Shown piece after piece: positions 7,157 through 10,907 of a stretch of DNA of 10,907 bases. Positions within the stretch are counted from its first letter, which is position 1; each line of letters begins with the position of its first letter. Location of the stretch: assembly GCF_910579375.1 (NCBI RefSeq), contig NZ_CAJTUJ010000062.1:1-10907 (forward strand), given 5' to 3'. This DNA is from an uncultured Rikenella sp. Lineage in GTDB: Bacteria > Bacteroidota > Bacteroidia > Bacteroidales > Rikenellaceae. Below the pieces are notes generated by a model. It did not search any database and was not told the origin of the DNA. It was given only the letters and a program-made list of their open reading frames with translations. The position numbers and the translations under genes are program-made.

Positions 7157-7191
7157 ATGCGGGTAGACACAGTAAACGAACAATTAAACAG

Positions 7192-7938
7192 ATGTTGACA
7201 AAAGCAGAAATCAAGCGGATACGGTCGCTCGGCGACAAAGGCGGCCGCGAAGCCGAACGAGCCTTCGTCGTCGAAGGCGAGAAGATGGTCAGCGAGTTGC
7301 TCGCCTCCGGCTTCGACGTGCTCGCCGTCTATCGCGTCGGCGAGCAGCTTTCGGCTGCCGAGATGGGGCGGATTTCGTTTCTGCGCACCCCTACCCCCGT
7401 GCTCGCCGTGGCCGGGATACCCGCCGACCGGCATGCGGAGCAGAGTCCCCGGCTGCCGCACGGACTCGCCCTGGTGCTCGACGACGTGCAGGATCCGGGG
7501 AACGTGGGGACGATCCTGCGCCTCGCCGACTGGTTCGGCGTACGGACAGTCTATGCCTCGCCCGGCACCGCCGACTGTTGGAACCCGAAAGTCGTGCAGG
7601 CCACCATGGGCGCGATATTCCGCGTGCGGATGCACTACGGGCCGCTCGAACCGCTGCTCCGCGAAGCGGCACAGGCGGGAGTGCCCGTTTACGGCACGTT
7701 TCTGGAGGGCGACGACATCTACCGCTGCGACCTGCCCCAAGAGGGAGACGCCCCCGGGCTGCTCGTGATGGGAAACGAAGGGCGGGGGATTTCGGCCGCC
7801 GTGGCGGCACAAGTCACCCAAAAGCTCCATATCCCGCCCTTCCCGGCGACGGCGGCCGGCCACACCTCCGAATCGCTCAACGTGGCGATGGCCACGGCCA
7901 TCGCACTGGCAGAGTTCCGGCGGCGGGTGCACCCGTAA
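7192..7938 (+). CDS. TrmH/SPOUT-family RNA 2'-O-methyltransferase
   Basis: This probably methylates a ribose 2'-OH in rRNA or tRNA using S-adenosylmethionine. The 248-residue product has an N-terminal RNA-binding (SpoU substrate-binding type) domain at about 5-80, with the typical AFVVEGEKMVSELL at 24-37. A knotted SPOUT domain follows. Its three motifs are visible: LDDVQDPGNVGTILR (96-110, with catalytic-type Asn104 and Arg110), VMGNEGRGIS (192-201) and SESLNVAMATAIALAEF (226-242). The frame is open upstream to 7075, but that part translates the palindromic element. The ATG at 7192 matches the family's N-terminus, so I prefer it. No Shine-Dalgarno is seen. The gene diverges from carAB and precedes murA by 73 nt. 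The exact target (RlmB-like 23S rRNA or tRNA) cannot be told from sequence, so no symbol is given. Confidence 0.93.
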   Translation: MLTKAEIKRIRSLGDKGGREAERAFVVEGEKMVSELLASGFDVLAVYRVGEQLSAAEMGRISFLRTPTPVLAVAGIPADRHAEQSPRLPHGLALVLDDVQDPGNVGTILRLADWFGVRTVYASPGTADCWNPKVVQATMGAIFRVRMHYGPLEPLLREAAQAGVPVYGTFLEGDDIYRCDLPQEGDAPGLLVMGNEGRGISAAVAAQVTQKLHIPPFPATAAGHTSESLNVAMATAIALAEFRRRVHP

Positions 7939-7976
7939 ATCCGGCCGAAAACCGACGGACTTTCCGAAAAATTCAT

Positions 7977-7984
7977 TACTTTAG
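7977..7984 (+). promoter_or_regulatory. Weak candidate -7 box before murA
   Basis: TACTTTAG matches TAnnTTTG except at one position, 27 nt before the murA start. No well-placed TTTG -33 box is seen. A short GAGG (8005-8008) lies 3 nt before the ATG and could help ribosome binding. murA may instead be read from the upstream methyltransferase gene. Confidence 0.25.
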
Positions 7985-8011
7985 ACACATCAAAACCAAG
8001 AATCGAGGAAT

Positions 8012-9331
8012 ATGGCCACATTCGAAGTGACGGGCGGCTGCCCGCTGAGCGGCTCGATCGAGCCTCAGGGAGCGAAAAACGAAGCGCTGGAGATCCTTTG
8101 CGCCGTGCTGCTGACGCCGGAAGAGGTCACCGTCCGGAACGTGCCGGAGATTATCGACGTGCTGCAACTCATCGACCTGCTGCGTGCCATGGGGGTCGAG
8201 GTGACGCGGCTGGAACGGGGCGCCTATCGCTTCCGGGCCGAGCACATCGACCTCGATTATCTCCAGACCGACGAATTCCGGCGGGCCGCCTCGCGGCTGC
8301 GGGGTTCGGTGATGATCACCGGGCCGCTGCTGGCCCGGTTCGGTCGGGCTTACATGCCGCGGCCGGGAGGCGATAAGATCGGACGCAGAAGGCTGGACAC
8401 CCACTTCATCGGATTCCAGAAATTAGGCGCCGAGTTCGACTGCGACACCGACCGAAAATTCTATACCGTGCGGGCTCCGGGGCCGAATCATCGGCTGCGG
8501 GGAGCTTATATGCTGCTGGACGAGGCGTCGGTGACGGGGACGGCCAATATCGTGATGGCGGCTGTGCTGGCGCAGGGGACGACGACCATCTATAACGCGG
8601 CGTGCGAGCCGTACTTGCAACAACTCTGCCGCATGCTGGTGCGGATGGGGGCCCACATCAGCGGCATCGCCTCGAACCGGCTGACGATCGAGGGGGTCGA
8701 TGCGCTGGGAGGGACGGAACATACGATGCTGCCGGACATGATCGAGGTCGGAAGTTTCATCGGGATGGCGGCCATGACCCATTCGGAACTGACCATTCAG
8801 AACGTGTCATACGACGACCTGGGGATCATTCCGCAGCAGTTCGCCCGGATGGGCATCCGGTTCGAACAACGGGGCGACGACATCCATATCCCGAAACAGG
8901 AGCACTACGAAATAGAGAGCTTTATCGACGGCTCGATCATGACCATCGCGGATGCGCCGTGGCCGGGGCTGACGCCGGACTTGCTGAGCGTGTTCCTCGT
9001 GGTGGCGACGCAGGCCAAAGGGTCGGTGCTGATCCATCAGAAGATGTTCGAAAGCCGGCTGTTCTTTGTCGACAAACTGATCGACATGGGGGCGCAGATC
9101 ATCCTGTGTGACCCGCACCGGGCGACGGTGATCGGGCACGATCATGCGATTCGGCTGCGGGGAACGACGATGACCTCGCCGGATATCCGGGCAGGGGTGG
9201 CTTTGTTGATTGCGGCGATGAGCGCGCAGGGAAAAAGCGTGATCCAGAACATCGACCAGATCGACCGCGGGTATCAGGACATCGACGGGCGGCTCAATGC
9301 GCTGGGGGCTCAGATTAGGCGAATCGACTGA
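8012..9331 (+). CDS. murA: UDP-N-acetylglucosamine 1-carboxyvinyltransferase MurA
   Basis: MurA transfers enolpyruvate from phosphoenolpyruvate to UDP-GlcNAc, the first committed step of peptidoglycan synthesis, in the cytoplasm. The 439-residue product is full length, with the two-lobed EPSP-synthase fold. It shows GAKNEAL with Lys22/Asn23, the catalytic loop PGGDKIGRRRLDTHF (118-132), the catalytic-type Asp323 in PGLTPDL, PDIRAG (390-395) and IDRGYQDIDGRL (417-428), whose Arg419 matches the E. coli Arg397 region. The key oddity is Asp121 where E. coli has Cys115, the residue alkylated by fosfomycin. Asp at this site is known from Mycobacterium and Chlamydia MurA, which remain active and resist the drug. 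The start follows GAGGAAT. The TrmN6-like gene begins 11 nt downstream, suggesting co-transcription. Confidence 0.97.
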   Translation: MATFEVTGGCPLSGSIEPQGAKNEALEILCAVLLTPEEVTVRNVPEIIDVLQLIDLLRAMGVEVTRLERGAYRFRAEHIDLDYLQTDEFRRAASRLRGSVMITGPLLARFGRAYMPRPGGDKIGRRRLDTHFIGFQKLGAEFDCDTDRKFYTVRAPGPNHRLRGAYMLLDEASVTGTANIVMAAVLAQGTTTIYNAACEPYLQQLCRMLVRMGAHISGIASNRLTIEGVDALGGTEHTMLPDMIEVGSFIGMAAMTHSELTIQNVSYDDLGIIPQQFARMGIRFEQRGDDIHIPKQEHYEIESFIDGSIMTIADAPWPGLTPDLLSVFLVVATQAKGSVLIHQKMFESRLFFVDKLIDMGAQIILCDPHRATVIGHDHAIRLRGTTMTSPDIRAGVALLIAAMSAQGKSVIQNIDQIDRGYQDIDGRLNALGAQIRRID

Positions 9332-9342
9332 TTTCCACGACT

Positions 9343-10125
9343 ATGCAGAAATCCAACGCGTTTCGATTCAAACAGTTCGCGGTGACGCAGGAGCGAGCGG
9401 CAATGAAGGTGGGCACGGACGGGGTGCTGCTCGGCGCGTGGGTCTCGTTGGAGGGTGCTTTGCGGCGGGTGCTCGACGTCGGGACGGGAACGGGGGTGAT
9501 TGCGTTGATGTTGGCGCAACGGACTGCGACGGAGGCGGAACCGCCTGTCATCGATGCGGTTGAGGTCGATTCGGAGGCTGCTCGCGAAGCGGAGACCAAT
9601 TTCGCGGCTTCGCCGTGGGCGACTCGTTTGCGGGCATACGACGCTGCTATTCAGTCTTATACGACTGACTATGGGGAGGCGAAATACGATCTGATCGTCT
9701 CGAATCCGCCTTATTTTATGGCTGGCACCGATTTTCGCCGGGGTTTCGACCGATCGGCGGCAGCCACGCAGCCGACGGCGGCGAGGGTGGCGGCAAGGCA
9801 TGCGGAGGCGTTGCCGTACGACGAGTTGATCAATGCGGTATCGGGAGTGCTGGAGGGTGAGAACGGACGGTTCGCTGCGATTTTCCCGTACCGCGAGGCG
9901 GGGATCTTCGTGGCGAAGGCTGCGGCGCGGGGGTTGTATGCACATCGGATGCTTGAGGTGCGGGGCACGCCGCACAAGCCGGTGAAGCGGATGGCGATCG
10001 AGTTTTCGTTCCGGCGGCCGAAGCCGGAGGCAATCATTCGGGAGGAGCTTTGCATCGAAGACGGGGAGGGACATTTTACGGAAGCATATCGCTCTCTGAC
10101 ACAGGACTTTTACCTCCGGTTCTGA
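9343..10125 (+). CDS. trmN6: TrmN6/YfiC-like tRNA1(Val) adenine-37 N6-methyltransferase
   Basis: This is a class I SAM-dependent methyltransferase. In E. coli the family member YfiC/TrmN6 methylates N6 of A37 in tRNA1(Val). The 260-residue product opens with the family signature FRFKQFAVTQ and AAMKVGTDGVLLGAW (7-33). Next come the SAM-binding motif VLDVGTGTGVIALML (43-57), an acidic EVD at about 74-76, and the N6-adenine methyltransferase motif NPPYF (121-125). The C-terminal part has HKPVKRMAIEFSF and the ending LTQDFYLRF. Length is close to relatives. It starts 11 nt after the murA stop without a Shine-Dalgarno, so it probably shares the murA transcript. The orphan protein-tail fragment copy B starts about 20 nt after its stop, in another frame. 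Specificity for A37 of tRNA(Val) is inferred from the family, not shown. Confidence 0.92.
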   Translation: MQKSNAFRFKQFAVTQERAAMKVGTDGVLLGAWVSLEGALRRVLDVGTGTGVIALMLAQRTATEAEPPVIDAVEVDSEAAREAETNFAASPWATRLRAYDAAIQSYTTDYGEAKYDLIVSNPPYFMAGTDFRRGFDRSAAATQPTAARVAARHAEALPYDELINAVSGVLEGENGRFAAIFPYREAGIFVAKAAARGLYAHRMLEVRGTPHKPVKRMAIEFSFRRPKPEAIIREELCIEDGEGHFTEAYRSLTQDFYLRF

Positions 10126-10144
10126 GGCCGATTCCCGAGGATCT

Positions 10145-10333
10145 CGCCCCGGGCTACCGCCCGCGGAGTACGGGTGAATTGTGGGCCGTCGGCAGCAACG
10201 GTTACAGCTGGTCGTCCACGGTCAGTTCGATTCTGGGCATGTATTTGGCCTTAGAATGCGGCATGCTCGATCCTGTTCACATCGACAGCCGCGCCTATGC
10301 TCTTCAGTTGCGGTGCCTCTCGGAATAAACGGG
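10145..10333 (+). pseudogene. Orphan C-terminal fragment of a FISUMP-like surface protein, copy B
   Basis: This is the inverted partner of 1667-1855. It reads open to a TAA at 10326-10328 and ends in LQLRCLSE like copy A. Between copies there are nine base differences: five silent and four changing a residue (Asn/Ser, Ile/Val, Gln/Leu and Gly/Ala). The reading frame runs back into trmN6 in a different frame to an ATG at 10050, but that stretch has no family similarity, so I treat it as start-less. Reading-frame conservation suggests recent descent from, or exchange with, a functional gene elsewhere. The perfect palindrome CGCGGGCCCGCG (10335-10346) lies 6 nt beyond the stop; copy A lacks it. 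Confidence 0.7.
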
Positions 10334-10494
10334 CCGCGGGCCCGCGAGGGCAAGGGGCTGGAACTACCCTACCAACAACCGGCAGCCTCTACCCTATTTC
10401 AATTTGACTTTACGGTCGGACGCCCGGGAGGGACAGCAACTCTCGACGCGGAGCGGCGGATTGCGGGCCGCCCGAGGGGAGGCGGCCGGCCCGC

Positions 10495-10511
10495 GCGACC
10501 CAAAGGGTCGC
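10495..10511. repeat. GCGRCYC hairpin family, copy 1 (right flank)
   Basis: GCGACCC-AAA-GGGTCGC is a perfect 7-bp stem followed by AAGAG. Relatives lie at 45-61 (GCGACTC), 10602-10619 (GCGACCC) and 10728-10744 (GCGGCTC), with stems that vary while staying paired. Confidence 0.7.
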
Positions 10512-10601
10512 AAGAGCAACACCTCGTTCACCGCCCAAAGCTGTCGGGTTCGGCCTGTCGCCCACTCTCCCGAGGCGCTCCGCGCCTAGGCGACAAGGCC
10601 G

Positions 10602-10619
10602 GCGACCCTAAAGGGTCGC
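10602..10619. repeat. GCGRCYC hairpin family, copy 2 (right flank)
   Basis: GCGACCC-TAAA-GGGTCGC followed by AAGAG. It repeats the copy at 10495-10511 with one extra loop base. Confidence 0.7.
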
Positions 10620-10656
10620 AAGAGTTCAGCCCAATCCACCGCCTCAATTTTGCGAG

Positions 10657-10724
10657 GTTCGCCGCCAGCGGTGACTGCAACGAGCTCCGTCGAGTGCAGT
10701 CCGCCGCGTGGGGTGGCGGCGAAC
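10657..10724. repeat. Nested inverted repeat
   Basis: GTTCGCCGCC (10657-10666) pairs with GGCGGCGAAC (10715-10724). Inside it GACTGCA (10673-10679) pairs with TGCAGTC (10695-10701). Together they give a two-tier stem of 10 and 7 perfect pairs. Confidence 0.7.
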
Positions 10725-10727
10725 TGC

Positions 10728-10744
10728 GCGGCTCAAAGAGCCGC
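10728..10744. repeat. GCGRCYC hairpin family, copy 3 (right flank)
   Basis: GCGGCTC-AAA-GAGCCGC, preceded by AACTGC. The hairpin at 45-61 has the same preceding AACTGC but the stem GCGACTC/GAGTCGC, so a base pair changed on both sides. Confidence 0.7.
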
Positions 10745-10774
10745 AGATGCTCGGCCAAATGCTCGGCCCAGCGC

Positions 10775-10804
10775 GGCGGGAAAACCGCAATCGGTTTTCC
10801 CGCC
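10775..10804. repeat. Strong 13-bp hairpin
   Basis: The 13-nt arm at 10775-10787 (core GCGGGAAAACCG) pairs perfectly with 10792-10804 (core CGGTTTTCCCGC) around a 4-nt loop. It has no flanking T-tract, so it is a structured repeat rather than a clear intrinsic terminator. Confidence 0.7.
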
Positions 10805-10818
10805 CGAAGAACAAGTAC

Positions 10819-10873
10819 AGCCCAGTTTTCCGCCCCGTGTCAGCCTCACTGCGGCTCCGCTTGCGCTCCGCCG
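10819..10873 (+). repeat. 55-bp dispersed repeat, right copy
   Basis: This is the direct repeat of 70-124 (52/55 identical). It is followed at once by a partial CGCGCGCC stem-loop. Confidence 0.75.
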
Positions 10874-10879
10874 CATTTT

Positions 10880-10907
10880 CCGCGCGCCTGCACGATTCAA
10901 CTATTTC
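10880..10907. repeat. CGCGCGCC stem-loop, left arm only (cut by window end)
   Basis: CCGCGCGCC (10880-10888) is preceded by ATTTT and followed by GATTCA, as in units 1 and 2. The pairing arm would lie beyond the window. Confidence 0.5.

Larger units (their letters stand above)
10334..10907. other. Gene-free palindrome-rich right flank
   Basis: I see no convincing gene here. The region is a mosaic of hairpins: 10335-10346, GGCCGCC/GGCGGCC (10466-10487), GCGACCC/GGGTCGC (10495-10511 and 10602-10619), GGCGC/GCGCC (10574-10586), a nested pair at 10657-10724, GCGGCTC/GAGCCGC (10728-10744) and a strong 13-bp stem at 10775-10804. GGCAGCCTCTACC at 10381-10393 also occurs at 1877-1889 before stem-loop unit 1. 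Open frames on both strands translate these repeats. None of the stems is followed by a T-tract, so none is called a terminator. Confidence 0.6.

Noticed and set aside
6866..7183. A 105-codon minus-strand frame between carA and the methyltransferase gene
   Set aside because: It is translation of the nested palindromic element, with no family resemblance or credible start context.
7075..7191. A longer N-terminus (39 more codons) for the TrmH-family methyltransferase
   Set aside because: The added residues come from the palindromic element. The family N-terminus begins at the ATG at 7192.
10775..10804. Intrinsic terminator downstream of trmN6
   Set aside because: The stem is strong but has no T-tract on either strand and lies about 650 bp from the gene.

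Overview
The window looks like chromosomal DNA of a GC-rich member of the Bacteroidota, most likely a gut Alistipes/Rikenellaceae-type bacterium. This is an inference. It rests on Bacteroidota-style protein sequences (PdxA, MurA with a PGGDKIGRRR loop, CarB), a TATCTTTG promoter box of the Bacteroidota type before carA, little use of Shine-Dalgarno sequences, high G+C, and fragments that resemble the C-terminus of FISUMP-like (Fibrobacter succinogenes major paralogous domain) surface proteins.

Layout, left to right. 1-385: repeat-rich DNA with no convincing gene. 386-1594 (-): pdxA (vitamin B6 synthesis) with an unusual hydrophilic tail. 1667-1855 (-): an orphan 62-codon protein-tail fragment. 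1856-2389: an array of three large stem-loops with a shared CGCGCGCC outer stem. 2390-6752 (-): carB and carA, 4 nt apart, encoding both subunits of carbamoyl phosphate synthase (arginine and pyrimidine synthesis). 6753-7191: the divergent intergenic region, with a carAB promoter candidate, a palindrome in the leader and a ~270-bp nested inverted-repeat element. 7192-7938 (+): a SPOUT/TrmH-family RNA methyltransferase. 8012-9331 (+): murA (first committed step of peptidoglycan synthesis). 9343-10125 (+): a TrmN6/YfiC-like tRNA adenine methyltransferase, 11 nt after murA and probably co-transcribed with it. 10145-10333 (+): a second copy of the orphan protein-tail fragment, inverted relative to the first. 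10334-10907: another dense field of hairpin repeats, sharing a 55-bp direct repeat with the left edge and ending inside a fourth CGCGCGCC stem-loop.

The genes are ordinary housekeeping functions. The unusual material lies between them. It includes two 189-bp inverted copies (180/189 identical) of an intact protein-tail reading frame without a start codon, whose codon pattern recalls variable regions of diversity-generating retroelements. It also includes stem-loop families whose stems change in a base-pair-preserving way. Within the genes, CarB carries a CPS1/CAD-like rather than E. coli-like effector pocket, and MurA has Asp in place of the fosfomycin-reactive Cys. No reverse transcriptase, transposase, CRISPR array, tRNA or rRNA was seen.
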